NCBI RefSeq assembly: GCF_014489515.1
Contig: NZ_CP060782.1
Span: 1,364,001 to 1,428,000 of the forward strand
DNA from: Sphingomonas sediminicola
Lineage (GTDB): Bacteria; Pseudomonadota; Alphaproteobacteria; Sphingomonadales; Sphingomonadaceae
Length of the DNA: 64,000 nt
Direction: 5' to 3'
The translations under genes were made by a program, and so were the position numbers. Below the pieces are notes generated by a model that saw only the letters and a list, made by a program, of their open reading frames with translations, was not told where the DNA came from and did not search any database. Positions 40,079-49,832 of the stretch are shown piece by piece (position 1 is the first letter of the stretch; each line of letters opens with the position of its first letter).

Positions 40079-41237
40079 TCGCGGTGCCCTTCGGCACCAG
40101 GATCAGCGCCACGCCGTTCGCGGACATTCCGCCCGCAACCTGCGTCGCCTCGACCCTGCCCCCAGAACGTGTCGAACCTGTTCGCGCCCTTGATCGCGCC
40201 GCCCGTGTCCTGCGCAATCCAGAAGCCGTAAGCCTCCGGCCGATCAAGCGCGAGGAACACCGGCGCGCCGAGCGGAACGAACTTCGGGTCCGCTGCCACC
40301 GTCGCGCGAGGCGAGACAGGCACGTTGAGAGCGCCGAGCGGTCCCGGGCCCGTCAGCTCACGGAAGAAGATATAGGACAGATTTTCCCGCATCAGCGCCT
40401 TGCCCTGATCGGGGTTGGCCCGCATCCAATCCTTGATCGCCTGCATGCTGGCGCCGCCGGGAGGAAGGATTCCGCGCTCGCGAAGCAGGCGCCCTATCGC
40501 AACATATTCGCGGCCGTTCTGGTCGGCATAGCCAAGCCGCATGACGCTTCCATCCGGGAAGCGAACGCGGCCCGAGCCCTGGATTTCGAGGAAGAACAGG
40601 TCGACCGGGTCTGCCGCCCAGGCGATCTCCAGCCCCTTCCCGGCAAGGATGCCGTCCTCGATTTCCGCGCGGGTGTAGTAGAGGGCGCAGGTCCCGGTTT
40701 CGTCGATGCGTCCCCGGCCAGTCTGGCCATCTGCCCGCGTGCACCGGATCAAATCCGCAGGGACTTTGTAGATCGGAATGTATCCGGGTTGCGGAGTGCG
40801 TGATCCGGCAATTTCCGGTTCGTAGTAACCGGTCGCAAAAGCCTTGCCCTGGCCGACCGAGACCCAGTCGAAGCGGTCACGGAAGAAAGCCGCCGCGTTG
40901 GCGGGCGCAACGGTCGCAGCTTCCGCGCAAACCGCTGCCCAGTCCTGGGCTCCGGTCAGTCCGGACTGGTCCTGTCGCTTGAGGAGCACCGGGCAACTGG
41001 TCCGGAATGCCTGGAGCGCCCGGCTCGCATCGAGTTGCGTGATGAACGAGGGCGCTGCGGCGAGAGTGACGCCGGCGGCAATCGCATTCGCGGGAGGCGG
41101 CGGAACGACCGGCGCTGGCGCGGGAATTGTGGCCAGCGCAGGGGCTGAGTCGTTGCCGGCGCCTCGATCGGACGCGTAGCGCAGGCGGACAGAATGATGA
41201 AAGTCGCGAGCGCTAGCGCTCTTGCGGAGCGCGTCAC
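40056..41237 (-). CDS. mltA: Membrane-bound lytic murein transglycosylase A (two frameshifts)
   Basis: Lipoprotein-type lytic transglycosylase. From the GTG at 41237 (overlapping the Tim44-like stop) it reads a signal with lipobox FIILSACATRP. One base is missing in gggg 41141-41144, in a Pro/Ala linker. The MltA core has ATGYYEPEIAGSRTPQPGYI, DLFFLEIQGSGRV, and the catalytic Asp in WIAQDTGGAIKGANRFD. One extra base in ccccc 40159-40163 shifts the last 40 residues, which repaired end VAGGMSANGVALILVPKG. Unusually this second indel is an insertion. About 393 residues. Confidence 0.9.
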
Positions 41238-41887
41238 TCTTCCTCGTCGGTCTCGATCAAGAGCCAGTTCGGGTCGCGGGAACTTATCTGACGCCGGAAA
41301 GTCCAGAGGTCACGGGTCTGTACCGCGTCGCTCATCGAGCCGGCAACCACTTCGCCTTCCTTGTTGCGCGTCACTGCAGCAATATCGGCTTCGAAGCGGA
41401 CGGTTACGACGGCAAGATCGTTGTCGCCGGACGCAGCTGTGATCAGCGCCTGCTCGACCTGAACCAGGCGGTTGTCGAGGATGAGACCGTCCTTCTCACG
41501 CTGCTTTATCGCGGAGTCGAACGTCTCGAAGACATGGTCGTCGACGTACGGACGAAGACCGGCCGCATCGCCCTTCCAATAGGCTTCGAGGACCATTCGG
41601 TAAGCCGACTTGGCGCCTTCGAGGAAGCGCGCGACGTCGAAGGCGGGGTCCGTCGCAAGAAGTGCGCGGACTCCGGGTCCGGCCGTCGGCAGGTATGCCA
41701 GATCGCCAGGGTCGGTCGCAGACGGCTGGACGACCGAGGGCCGATTCACTCGCGGCTCAACGACTGCTTCGGGGTCCGCAGGCTTCAGGATCGGCTGTTG
41801 CTCATGTCCGGTCCGCTCGCCGAGCACGCTGTAGAGCCTGAGGCCGATGAACAATGCCACCAATGCTAGGATGACGATTACAGTCAA
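41234..41887 (-). CDS. Tim44-like domain protein
   Basis: 217 residues from a TTG start. An N-terminal membrane helix (VIVILALVALFIGLRLYSV), a Pro-rich linker, and a Tim44-like domain (FLEGAKSAYRMVLEAYWKGD, then LVQVEQALITAASGDNDLAV). Alphaproteobacterial Tim44-like (TimA) proteins commonly sit between mltA and the divergent secB, as here. They are linked to envelope protein handling, but the exact role is unproven. Confidence 0.85.
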   Translation of the reverse strand: MTVIVILALVALFIGLRLYSVLGERTGHEQQPILKPADPEAVVEPRVNRPSVVQPSATDPGDLAYLPTAGPGVRALLATDPAFDVARFLEGAKSAYRMVLEAYWKGDAAGLRPYVDDHVFETFDSAIKQREKDGLILDNRLVQVEQALITAASGDNDLAVVTVRFEADIAAVTRNKEGEVVAGSMSDAVQTRDLWTFRRQISSRDPNWLLIETDEEE

Positions 41888-42070
41888 CGCTTAGATTCCG
41901 ATCCTTCCAGTTTCGCCGCAAACATAGTGCGCGAAACCTTTCAATTCAAAGCCCACTTCACCATGCCGCCGCCATTGCGCGCCCGTTGGGCGACTGCTAG
42001 TCGGCCAACTCGAAACGCTCGCGGCCCAAGCGGGTCCGCTACTCCCAAATCGATCGAAGGCGAAGAACAA

Positions 42071-42619
42071 ATGGCCGATCAGGATATGCTCACGCCCGGA
42101 AACGGCTCCGGCGACCCAGCCGCAGGCCCGCAGGCCGCGACTTTGGCGCAATATATCAAGGATTTGTCGATCGAGAATCCGAACGCGCCTCAGGTCTTCC
42201 AGTGGACTGACCAACCCCGCGTAGACGTCCAGTTCAACATCAATGTCGACCGCGTTTCCGACGACGTTCACGAAGTCGTGATCAAGCTGGAGGTTTCGGC
42301 TCGTTCCGACAGTGGCGTCCAGTTCATGATCGAGCTGAGCTATGCTGGCCTCTTCGGCCTTCGTAACTTCCCGGAAGAGGCGCTTGGCCCGTTCCTCCTG
42401 ATCGAGGCACCTCGTCTGCTCTTCCCGTTCGCGCGGCAGATCATTTCCGAAGCGACGCAGAACGCCGGCTTCCCGCCGCTCCTGCTCGACGGGATCGACT
42501 TCGGCGCGGCCTATCTTGCGCAGCTTCAGCAGCAGGCCCAGGAATCGCAGACGAACGGCGACGGTAGCGAGGGTGCTTCGGAGCCCGCGACGCCGCCCGA
42601 AGGCTCAGACCAAGCCTGA
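42071..42619 (+). CDS. secB: Protein-export chaperone SecB
   Basis: Tetrameric cytosolic chaperone delivering preproteins to SecA, 182 residues from the ATG at 42071. Conserved blocks are LAQYIKDLSIENPNAP, EVVIKLEVSARSD, ELSYAGLFGLRNFPEE and LLFPFARQIISEATQNAGFP. The Gly/Ser/Glu C-terminal tail is variable. The 183-base gap to the divergent Tim44-like gene (41888-42070) shows no other gene and must hold both promoters. Confidence 0.94.
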   Translation: MADQDMLTPGNGSGDPAAGPQAATLAQYIKDLSIENPNAPQVFQWTDQPRVDVQFNINVDRVSDDVHEVVIKLEVSARSDSGVQFMIELSYAGLFGLRNFPEEALGPFLLIEAPRLLFPFARQIISEATQNAGFPPLLLDGIDFGAAYLAQLQQQAQESQTNGDGSEGASEPATPPEGSDQA

Positions 42620-42648
42620 TTTCGCTCTAATCAACGCGGGATCGGCGC

Positions 42649-44208
42649 ATGAACCTGCTTAAGGCGACTGGAACGATCGGTGGGCTGACGATGGTCAGCC
42701 GCATTGCGGGCTTCGGCCGCGAAATGCTCATGTCGCGCGTGATGGGCGCGAGCTGGCAGGCCGACGCATTCTTCGTCGCATTCCGGCTACCCAACACGTT
42801 CCGGCGGCTCTTCGGCGAGGGCGCCTTCTCGGCGGGCTTCGTACCGCTCTACAGTCAGCGGCTGCAAGGCGAAGATGGCGAAGCGAAGGCCAAGCGCTTC
42901 TCCGAGGAAGTGCTGGCGGTTTTCGTCCCGACGCTGATCGTCTTCACTTTGGTCTTCGAGATCATCATGCCGCTCTTCGTTGCGGCGATTTCGGGCTACT
43001 CCGGTGACAAGCTCGGCCTTGCGACTTTCCTGACCCGGATCACCTTTCCGTATCTCCTGCTGATCAGCCTAGTCTCGCTATTCTCGGGTATTCTCAACAG
43101 CCTCGCGCGGTTCACGGCCGCGGCGTTCGCTCCGGCCCTACTGAACCTGGCGATGCTCACCGCGCTGATCTTCGTGCCGGTCGGTGGAACGATCACCGCG
43201 ACGGCGCTTTCGATCGCGGTGACATTGGGAGGCGTTCTGCAGCTCGGATTGCTGCTCTACGCCTGCAAGCGCGCAGGCGTAGTCCTGAAACTGAAGCGGC
43301 CGAAGATGACCCCGGGCGTACGGCAGTTCATCCGGGTGGTCGTGCCGGCAACGCTCGGCGCGGGCGTCTATCAGATCAGTGCCTTCATCGACACGTTCTT
43401 CCTTGCCCGCCTCGGCACCGGGTCGCTCAGCTATTTCAACTATGCCGACCGCCTCAACCAACTCCCGCTCGGAGTCATCGGCGCGGCGCTGGGAACGGCC
43501 ATTCTCCCGCAGGTCAGCAAACATGTCGGCGCCAACGAGCCCGACAAGGCCGCCAAGGTGCAGGGCCAAGCAGCCGAGCTCGCAATGTTGTTGTGCCTTC
43601 CAGCCGCGCTTGCCCTCGCCGTTAGCGCTCTCCCGCTCGTGTCCGCACTTTTTCAGGGTGGCCGCTTTACGGCCGAGGACGCACGCCTCACCGCGCTGAC
43701 CCTCTCGATCGTCGTGCTCGGCCTGCCCGCCTATGTCCTCGTGAAGGTGCTGACGCCCGGCTTTTACGCGAGACAGGACACGGCAACGCCGGTGAAGATT
43801 GCGGCGCTGGTGCTGGTCGCGACCGTCCTTCTCAATTTCATCCTCATTCCGCCGTTCGGGATTGCCGGGCTCGCTTCCGCGATCGCGATCACATCATGGC
43901 TCAACTGCCTGCTGCTCTACGTCATTCTGCACCGTCGCGGGCATTTCCGGATCGAGGGCTGGCTGGCTTCACGCGTCTTCCGGCAACTCCTCGCCGGCGC
44001 GTGCATGGTCGCAGCACTCTATGGAATCCGTACATTGCTCGGAAGCTGGTTCGAGGGTTCGGTCGGCCATCGCCTCGTGGGTGTCACCGCTCTCGTAGGC
44101 GGCGGAATGGCGGTGTATTTTCCGGCAGTCTGGGTCTTCGGCGGAACCGACCGCGACGAACTGAAGTCCTTGTTCCGTCGCAGGAGGCCGTACACCGATG
44201 TCGGCTAA
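42649..44208 (+). CDS. murJ: Lipid II flippase MurJ
   Basis: MVF-family polytopic membrane protein of 519 residues that flips lipid II for peptidoglycan synthesis. N-terminal [20 protein letters not shown] and [20 protein letters not shown] are the family signature with the functionally important Arg residues. About 14 hydrophobic segments. Its 3' end overlaps trpS by 11 bases. Confidence 0.95.
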   Translation: MNLLKATGTIGGLTMVSRIAGFGREMLMSRVMGASWQADAFFVAFRLPNTFRRLFGEGAFSAGFVPLYSQRLQGEDGEAKAKRFSEEVLAVFVPTLIVFTLVFEIIMPLFVAAISGYSGDKLGLATFLTRITFPYLLLISLVSLFSGILNSLARFTAAAFAPALLNLAMLTALIFVPVGGTITATALSIAVTLGGVLQLGLLLYACKRAGVVLKLKRPKMTPGVRQFIRVVVPATLGAGVYQISAFIDTFFLARLGTGSLSYFNYADRLNQLPLGVIGAALGTAILPQVSKHVGANEPDKAAKVQGQAAELAMLLCLPAALALAVSALPLVSALFQGGRFTAEDARLTALTLSIVVLGLPAYVLVKVLTPGFYARQDTATPVKIAALVLVATVLLNFILIPPFGIAGLASAIAITSWLNCLLLYVILHRRGHFRIEGWLASRVFRQLLAGACMVAALYGIRTLLGSWFEGSVGHRLVGVTALVGGGMAVYFPAVWVFGGTDRDELKSLFRRRRPYTDVG

Positions 44209-45211
44209 CCCCAGCATGCGGGTCGTTTCGGGTATCCAGCCGACTGGCGGGCTTCACCTCGGCAACCTGCTGGGCGCCATTCTGCGCTGGGTCCGGATGC
44301 AGGAAGAGGCCGAGTGCCTGTTCTTCCTCGCCGATCTTCACGCGCTGACGATCGACGTCGATCCGCAGGAGCTTCGTTCGAACATCCGCGAGATGGCGGC
44401 AGCGTTGATCGCCAGCGGGATCGATCCAAAGAAGTCGATCCTTTTCCAGCAAAGCGCGATCCCGGCCCATGCGGAGCTAGCCTGGATCCTCCAGTGCACC
44501 GCTCGTGTCGGCTGGCTGAATCGAATGACGCAGTTCAAGGAGAAGTCCGGCAAGTCGCGAGAAGGCGCCAGCGTCGGTCTCTACACCTATCCGGTCCTGC
44601 AAGCCGCGGACGTGCTGCTCTATCGCGCCACGCACGTGCCGGTCGGCGAGGACCAGAAGCAGCATCTGGAGCTGGCCCGCGACATCGCGATCAAGTTCAA
44701 CACCGATTACGATGTGGAGCTGTTCGTGCCGCCCGAACCGTACATCCCGGCCGGGGCCGCGGCTCGCATCATGAGCCTTCGTGACGGATCGGCGAAGATG
44801 TCCAAATCCGACCCGTCGGACATGAGCCGCATCAACCTGACCGACAGCGACGACCAGATTTCGCAGAAGATCCGCAAGGCCAAGACCGATCCGGAGCCGC
44901 TTCCCGACGATCCAGCTCTGCTGGATGGACGGCCCGAAGCGAAGAACCTCGTTGGAATTTACAGCGCAGTGACCGGTGAGTCCGTCGAACAAGTCCTGTC
45001 GCGATTTGCCGGCCAGGGCTTCGGCGCGTTCAAGCCGGCGCTTGCCGACGCGCTCGTGGCCCTGCTGCACCCGCTGCGCTCGCGGCTCGAAGAACTGCGC
45101 AACGATCCGGCTGAGCTGGATCGGCTGCTTGCTGACGGCTCCGCGCGCGCGGCCTCGCTCGGCCAGCCCGTTCTGAAGCAGGCTTACAGCGCGGTCGGCC
45201 TGCCGCGCTGA
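44198..45211 (+). CDS. trpS: Tryptophanyl-tRNA synthetase
   Basis: Class I aminoacyl-tRNA synthetase, 337 residues. The HIGH-type motif is [14 protein letters not shown] and the KMSKS motif reads [13 protein letters not shown]. Overlap with murJ suggests co-transcription. The frame is intact. Confidence 0.96.
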   Translation: MSANPSMRVVSGIQPTGGLHLGNLLGAILRWVRMQEEAECLFFLADLHALTIDVDPQELRSNIREMAAALIASGIDPKKSILFQQSAIPAHAELAWILQCTARVGWLNRMTQFKEKSGKSREGASVGLYTYPVLQAADVLLYRATHVPVGEDQKQHLELARDIAIKFNTDYDVELFVPPEPYIPAGAAARIMSLRDGSAKMSKSDPSDMSRINLTDSDDQISQKIRKAKTDPEPLPDDPALLDGRPEAKNLVGIYSAVTGESVEQVLSRFAGQGFGAFKPALADALVALLHPLRSRLEELRNDPAELDRLLADGSARAASLGQPVLKQAYSAVGLPR

Positions 45212-45293
45212 CACCTCGCTTCATCGACAGTTCAGCACTGCCGGTGATATAAGGGCCCGAACCCAAACGGGTTTTCGGGAATCGAGGTGTAAC

Positions 45294-46016
45294 ATGCGTA
45301 TTCGCAATCTTGTGGCCGCCGCCTTCATTGGCGTGGCGGCACTTGGCGTATCTGGCTGCGCCACCAGCCTTCCGACGAAGGTCACTCGCTATTCTGTTGC
45401 CATTCCGCAGGGGCAGAGCTTCTACGTAGTCCCGGGCCAGGGCGTCCAGTCCGGCCTTGAGTTCAACCGCTATGCGGCGCTCGTCGCCGAGCAGATGGCC
45501 GCGCGCGGTTATCAGCAGGCTGCAAGCACCGCTGCGGCCGATATGCTGGTCAAGGTCGGCTACGGCGTCGACAACGGCACCAAGGAAATCTCAGTCGATC
45601 CGTTCGCGCGGTCCCGTTACTACGACCCGTTCTATCGCGGCTTCTATGACCCGTTCTACGGCGGCTATTTCGGCCGGCCATACTGGTCGCGCTACGGTTA
45701 TTACGGTTACCGCTCGCCCTTCTACTGGGGCTGGGACGATCCGTTCTGGTATAACTCGCCCTACTCCGGCTTCGGCGCCGATCCGATCCGGGAGTACACG
45801 GTCTACAAGAGCGAACTCGACCTCGACATCGTTCGGCGCGTCGACAACGCGCCGTTGTTCGATGGCAAGGCGGTTGCCCGTTCGCAGACCGATGAGCTTG
45901 GAACGCTCGTTCCGAACCTGATCGAAGCGATGTTCACCAATTTCCCGGGCGAGAACGGGAAGACCGTGAAGATCACGGTTCCGGGCCGAAAGCGCCCCGC
46001 CACCGCGACACGCTAA
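45294..46016 (+). CDS. DUF4136 lipoprotein with aromatic-rich central segment
   Basis: 240 residues. The signal ends in a lipobox (GVAALGVSGCATSL), so it is an envelope lipoprotein. DUF4136 features flank a central insert of about 55 residues that is almost only Tyr, Phe, Trp, Gly, Pro, Arg and Asp, with near-repeats such as YYDPFYRGFYDPFYGGYFGR. The end, ELGTLVPNLIEAMFTNFPGE, is family-typical. Function unknown. Confidence 0.8.
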   Translation: MRIRNLVAAAFIGVAALGVSGCATSLPTKVTRYSVAIPQGQSFYVVPGQGVQSGLEFNRYAALVAEQMAARGYQQAASTAAADMLVKVGYGVDNGTKEISVDPFARSRYYDPFYRGFYDPFYGGYFGRPYWSRYGYYGYRSPFYWGWDDPFWYNSPYSGFGADPIREYTVYKSELDLDIVRRVDNAPLFDGKAVARSQTDELGTLVPNLIEAMFTNFPGENGKTVKITVPGRKRPATATR

Positions 46017-46051
46017 AAAGAAAGGCCCGGCTGGTTTTCGCCAGCCGGGCC
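46014..46051 (-). terminator. Rho-independent terminator of dnaA (possibly bidirectional)
   Basis: Perfect 11-bp stem GGCCCGGCTGG/CCAGCCGGGCC (46024-46034 with 46041-46051, loop TTTTCG). On the minus strand it is followed by TTTCTTTTT, fitting termination of dnaA 40 bases earlier. It lies right after the DUF4136 stop and may serve that gene too. Confidence 0.85.
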
Positions 46052-46093
46052 AGTTCTTCGGCCGTTGGGGCGACCGAGTACCCCCTCCCGGAA

Positions 46094-47494
46094 TCAGCCT
46101 TCGAGTTGCCTCGTCAGCAGGCGGATGTCGGCGTCGAGCTCCGCATCGCTCGCGCGAAGCTTTTCAATCTGCCGGACGGCATGGATCACGGTCGTATGGT
46201 CGCGGCCACCGAAGCGCCGGCCGATGTCGGGAAGCGACTTCGGAGTCAGCTGCTTCGAAAGGTACATCGCGACCTGGCGCGGACGAGCCACTTCACGAGC
46301 GCGGCGAGCCGAAGTCATCTCCGCCTTGCGGATGCGATAGTGCTCGGCGACCTGAGCCTGGATCTCGTCGATCGTGATCCGCCGCTGGTTGGCGCGGAGC
46401 ACATTGGCGAGAACCTCCTCGACGAAAGCAACGTCGATCGCGCGGCCAGTCATCATCGCGTAGGCGGCGATGCGGTTGAGCGCACCTTCGAGTTCGCGGA
46501 TGCTCGACGTGACGCGGCGCGCAAGGAACTCGACGACGTTGCGCGGCATATCGACGGCCGGAAGAGCCGCCAGCTTGGTCTCGATGATATTGAAGCGAAG
46601 CTCGAAGTCGGCCGCGTTGATGTCGGCGACCAGACCCCACGACAGGCGCGACAGAATGCGCGGCGCAATGCCGTCCAGATCCTGCGGAGCGCGGTCCGAC
46701 GTGATCACCAGCCGGCGGCCGGCCGTAATGATCTCGTTCATCGTGTGGAAGAATTCTTCCTGCGTCGAATCCTTGCCGGCGATGAATTGAACGTCATCGA
46801 TCAGCAGGAGGTCAGCGCTCCGCAGCCGCTGCTTGAACCCGATCGTGTCGTTTTCCTTCAGGGCGCGGATGAACTCGACCATGAACTTCTCGGCCGACAT
46901 CGACACGACCTTCGCCGAGCGGTTCTGCGCCAGGAAAGCGTGGCCGATCGCGTGCAGCAGATGGGTCTTGCCGCGGCCGGTTCCACCATGGATGAACAGC
47001 GGGTTGAAGCTGACCGATTTGGCAGTGGCGAGCGTCTTGGCGGCGGTCGCGGCGACTTCATTCGCCTTGCCGATCACGAAGGTCTCGAACCGATAGCGCG
47101 GATCGAAATTCGGGATCGAAGGATCACGGCCGCGGGCTGCTGGCTCCGGAGCTTCTTCAAGAATCAGGAGCGGCGTCGGACGGGGACCGTCGGAGCTCGC
47201 GACAACCCGGACTTCACGGACCAGCGGAAGCGTCGTTTTCCACGCGAGCGCGAGTCGATCACCGAAATGCGACCGCACCCAATCGGCCATGAACTGGCTC
47301 GGCATGACGACGTCGAGCGCGCCCATTTCCGGATCAAAATTGCCGAGCGCTGCCGGCTTGAGCCAACCGTCGAAAGTGCGGGCGCCGAGGTCACGGCGTA
47401 GTCCGGCCCGGATCGAGTCCCAGGCGGCCTCGAGCGGTGCGGCGACCTGCCCTTCAGTCCGCTCCTGGCACGAGTCCGAACGTTCTGCCTGCAC
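46094..47494 (-). CDS. dnaA: Chromosomal replication initiator DnaA
   Basis: AAA+ initiator binding DnaA boxes at oriC. Domain I reads LEAAWDSIRAGLRRDLGART. The Walker A motif is GGTGRGKTHLLHAIG, with Arg where Leu is usual. Walker B is LLLIDDVQFIAGKD. The domain IV helix-turn-helix is PDIGRRFGGRDHTTVIHAVR. I choose the GTG at 47494 (QAERSDSCQER), giving 466 residues. In-frame codons up to 47650 encode a non-conserved Arg-rich stretch. Confidence 0.93.
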   Translation of the reverse strand: MQAERSDSCQERTEGQVAAPLEAAWDSIRAGLRRDLGARTFDGWLKPAALGNFDPEMGALDVVMPSQFMADWVRSHFGDRLALAWKTTLPLVREVRVVASSDGPRPTPLLILEEAPEPAARGRDPSIPNFDPRYRFETFVIGKANEVAATAAKTLATAKSVSFNPLFIHGGTGRGKTHLLHAIGHAFLAQNRSAKVVSMSAEKFMVEFIRALKENDTIGFKQRLRSADLLLIDDVQFIAGKDSTQEEFFHTMNEIITAGRRLVITSDRAPQDLDGIAPRILSRLSWGLVADINAADFELRFNIIETKLAALPAVDMPRNVVEFLARRVTSSIRELEGALNRIAAYAMMTGRAIDVAFVEEVLANVLRANQRRITIDEIQAQVAEHYRIRKAEMTSARRAREVARPRQVAMYLSKQLTPKSLPDIGRRFGGRDHTTVIHAVRQIEKLRASDAELDADIRLLTRQLEG

Positions 47495-47656
47495 TGAGTG
47501 GCGCCTCCTCACATTCCTCAAGAGCCAGAGACAAAAAGGGACCGTCGCGACCGACCGAGTCGGGCGCCCAAGGTTGCTTTTCTCTCTAGCCCCCCGACGC
47601 GGATTCGCGTCTGGAAGAATGGTTTTGGAAGCGTGCGGCGAGTCATTCAAGCGCGA

Positions 47657-47665
47657 TTTTTCACA
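47657..47665 (+). promoter_or_regulatory. Possible DnaA box upstream of dnaA
   Basis: TTTTTCACA matches the relaxed DnaA-box consensus TTWTNCACA in the dnaA-rpsT intergenic region, where autoregulation would act. It is a single site; no cluster that would mark oriC was seen nearby. Confidence 0.3.
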
Positions 47666-47802
47666 AGAACGAAATAATCAGCCTTGACAGCGCAAACGCG
47701 GGGATTTTGGCAGGAATTGGCGGATTTCTGGGGATTCCCTGTTTACTTTCCCGTTAACCGGAGCGCGAATCGCGGTAATTGCTGCATTTTTTTTACAGGC
47801 AG

Positions 47803-47836
47803 AAAAACGAAGGGCCGCCGGCAATGCCGACGGCCC
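47803..47836 (-). terminator. Rho-independent terminator of rpsT
   Basis: Stem GGGCCG/CGGCCC plus CGGC/GCCG with loop AAT at 47812-47836, 30 bases after the rpsT stop, followed on the minus strand by CGTTTTTC. The rest of 47495-47800 upstream of dnaA is non-coding, with T/A-rich stretches near 47740-47795. Confidence 0.8.
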
Positions 47837-47865
47837 GTATCGTTGCGGGACTGCAGCCCTCGAAA

Positions 47866-48129
47866 TCAGCCGAGAGCGGCGACTCGCTTGGCCAGCCGCG
47901 AGAACTTCCTGGAAGCCGTGTTCTTGTGAAGAACGCCGCGAGCGACGCCGCGCGCCATCTCTGGCTGAGCCTCACGAAGTGCCTTTGCAGCCTCATCCTT
48001 CTTGCCCGCGTCCAGCGCCGACTCGACGGCCTTGATGAAGGACCGGATGCGGCTGACGCGGCTGTGGTTGATGGCTGCGCGCCGATCATTGCGGCGGATG
48101 CGCTTCTTGGCTTGCGGCGTGTTCGCCAT
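47866..48129 (-). CDS. rpsT: 30S ribosomal protein S20
   Basis: 87-residue basic helical protein starting [20 protein letters not shown], binding 16S rRNA. The body [20 protein letters not shown] and end [15 protein letters not shown] are typical. It lies between mutM and dnaA on the same strand, the usual alphaproteobacterial order. Confidence 0.96.
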   Translation of the reverse strand: MANTPQAKKRIRRNDRRAAINHSRVSRIRSFIKAVESALDAGKKDEAAKALREAQPEMARGVARGVLHKNTASRKFSRLAKRVAALG

Positions 48130-48236
48130 GAATGTTCCTCTAAAACCCTGTGGCTCAATGAAAAAGCGGCGCGTAGCCAAGAGGCCGCGCCGATGCGAGC
48201 GATCCCCTAACGGGAGAGGTCCGAATCGTCAACCTG

Positions 48237-49043
48237 TCACCTCTGGCAGGCAGGACAATAGAACGTCGAGCGGCCGCCCTGCACGAATCGCTTGACGGTT
48301 CCCCCGCAACCGCAGGGCTGTCCCTCACGGTCATAGACGGCAAAGGTCTTCGAGAAATAGCCCAGTTCGCCATCGGGGCTGGCAAAATCACGCAGCGTCG
48401 ATCCGCCCGCCTCGATTGCCTCGTCGATCACTTCCCTGATGGCGGCGACGAGCCGCTCGAGCCGGGCCAGCGACACGGATCCGCCTGCCCGCTTCGGGTG
48501 GATGCCCGCGCGATACAGCGCCTCGCAGACGTAGATATTGCCGAGGCCGGCCACGATGCCCTGGTCGAGGAGGAGCAATTTGATGGCCGCGCTCCGACCG
48601 GCCAGCCGCCGCTTGACGTCGCGAGCCTCGAGTTCGAGCGGCTCCGGGCCGAGCGCCGCGAAGGCGGGCCATTCATCCAGCTCGCCGGTCGGAACCAGGT
48701 CCACCGACCCGAATCGCCTCGGATCGTTGAGTGCGAGACGCGTCCCCTCCTCCGTCTCGAGCAGCAGGTGATCGTGCTTCTCCAGTTCGGAGCGGTTGAT
48801 CCGCCAGCTTCCCGACATCCCGAGATGGAAGATCATCGTGTCGTCGCGGTCAGTGTGGATGAGGCCGTATTTCGCGCGTCGGCCAAGGCCGGTGACCTTA
48901 GCGCCGGTCAGCCGCTGGCCGAGATCCTTCGGAAATGACCGCCGGAGATCGGCACGCCGCGCTTCGACGCTGGTTATCCGCCTGCCCTCGAGAACACGCG
49001 CGAGACCGCGGACAGTGGTTTCTACTTCGGGAAGTTCAGGCAT
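48237..49043 (-). CDS. mutM: Formamidopyrimidine-DNA glycosylase
   Basis: Bifunctional base-excision glycosylase/AP lyase for 8-oxoguanine and FaPy, 268 residues. The N terminus [13 protein letters not shown] supplies the catalytic Pro and Glu once Met is removed. The H2TH region is [20 protein letters not shown]. The C-terminal zinc finger [10 protein letters not shown]...YCPACQR is complete. Confidence 0.96.
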   Translation of the reverse strand: MPELPEVETTVRGLARVLEGRRITSVEARRADLRRSFPKDLGQRLTGAKVTGLGRRAKYGLIHTDRDDTMIFHLGMSGSWRINRSELEKHDHLLLETEEGTRLALNDPRRFGSVDLVPTGELDEWPAFAALGPEPLELEARDVKRRLAGRSAAIKLLLLDQGIVAGLGNIYVCEALYRAGIHPKRAGGSVSLARLERLVAAIREVIDEAIEAGGSTLRDFASPDGELGYFSKTFAVYDREGQPCGCGGTVKRFVQGGRSTFYCPACQR

Positions 49044-49091
49044 GGCTGGCGATATGGCGGACCGGCCCCAACCCCGCTAGAGGCCCGCCCC

Positions 49092-49832
49092 ATGTCCGAC
49101 AGAAGTGCAAAAGTCAGTTTCGGCGAAGAGCTTGTCAGCCCCGAAGAGAAGACGCGTCGTGTAGGCGAGGTCTTCAGCTCCGTCGCCCGCCGTTATGACG
49201 TGATGAACGACCTGATGTCAGGCGGCTTGCACCGGCTGTGGAAGGACAGGTTCGTCGCCAGGGTGAAGCCGCGGCCGGGCGAGCACATCCTCGATATGGC
49301 CGGCGGCACCGGCGACATTGCTTTTAGGATGGTGCAGCGCGGCGCCGAGGTGACCGTCTCCGACATCAATGCCGACATGCTCGCGGTCGGCGAGCAGCGC
49401 GCGGGGAAGCGCGGTCTCAAGGGGCTGACCTGGCAGGTTCAAAATGCCGAGAAGCTATCATTCGCCGACAATAGCTTCGATGCCTACACGATCGTTTTCG
49501 GCATCCGGAACGTCACCCACATCCCTCTTGCTTTGAAGGAAGCGCATCGCGTCCTGAAGCGCGGCGGGCGCTTCTTCTGCATGGAATTCTCGCGCAGCGA
49601 CTGGCCCGGCTTTTCCGAGCTGTACGACGCTTGGTCGAAGAACGTCATTCCAAAGCTCGGTAAGGCGATCGCGGACGACGAGGCGAGCTACAAATACCTC
49701 GTCGAATCTATCCAGCGCTTCCCGCGCCCCGAGAACTTCCGGGCCATGGTGACGGAAGCCGGGTTCGTCCGGACCGCGGCCGAACCGATGCTGGGCGGCC
49801 TCGTGACGATCCACAGCGGGTGGAAGATTTGA
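49092..49832 (+). CDS. ubiE: Demethylmenaquinone/ubiquinone C-methyltransferase UbiE
   Basis: SAM-dependent C-methyltransferase of ubiquinone synthesis, 246 residues. Signatures are YDVMNDLMSGGLHRLWKDRF, the SAM motif ILDMAGGTGDIAFRM, and the UbiE motif 2 region RNVTHIPLALKEAHRVLKRG. Divergent from mutM with a 48-base gap. It overlaps the ubiB start by 13 bases. Confidence 0.95.
   Translation: MSDRSAKVSFGEELVSPEEKTRRVGEVFSSVARRYDVMNDLMSGGLHRLWKDRFVARVKPRPGEHILDMAGGTGDIAFRMVQRGAEVTVSDINADMLAVGEQRAGKRGLKGLTWQVQNAEKLSFADNSFDAYTIVFGIRNVTHIPLALKEAHRVLKRGGRFFCMEFSRSDWPGFSELYDAWSKNVIPKLGKAIADDEASYKYLVESIQRFPRPENFRAMVTEAGFVRTAAEPMLGGLVTIHSGWKI

Noticed and set aside
46106-47401. Plus-strand frame opposite dnaA
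   Set aside because: Antisense shadow; dnaA on the minus strand has Walker and helix-turn-helix motifs.
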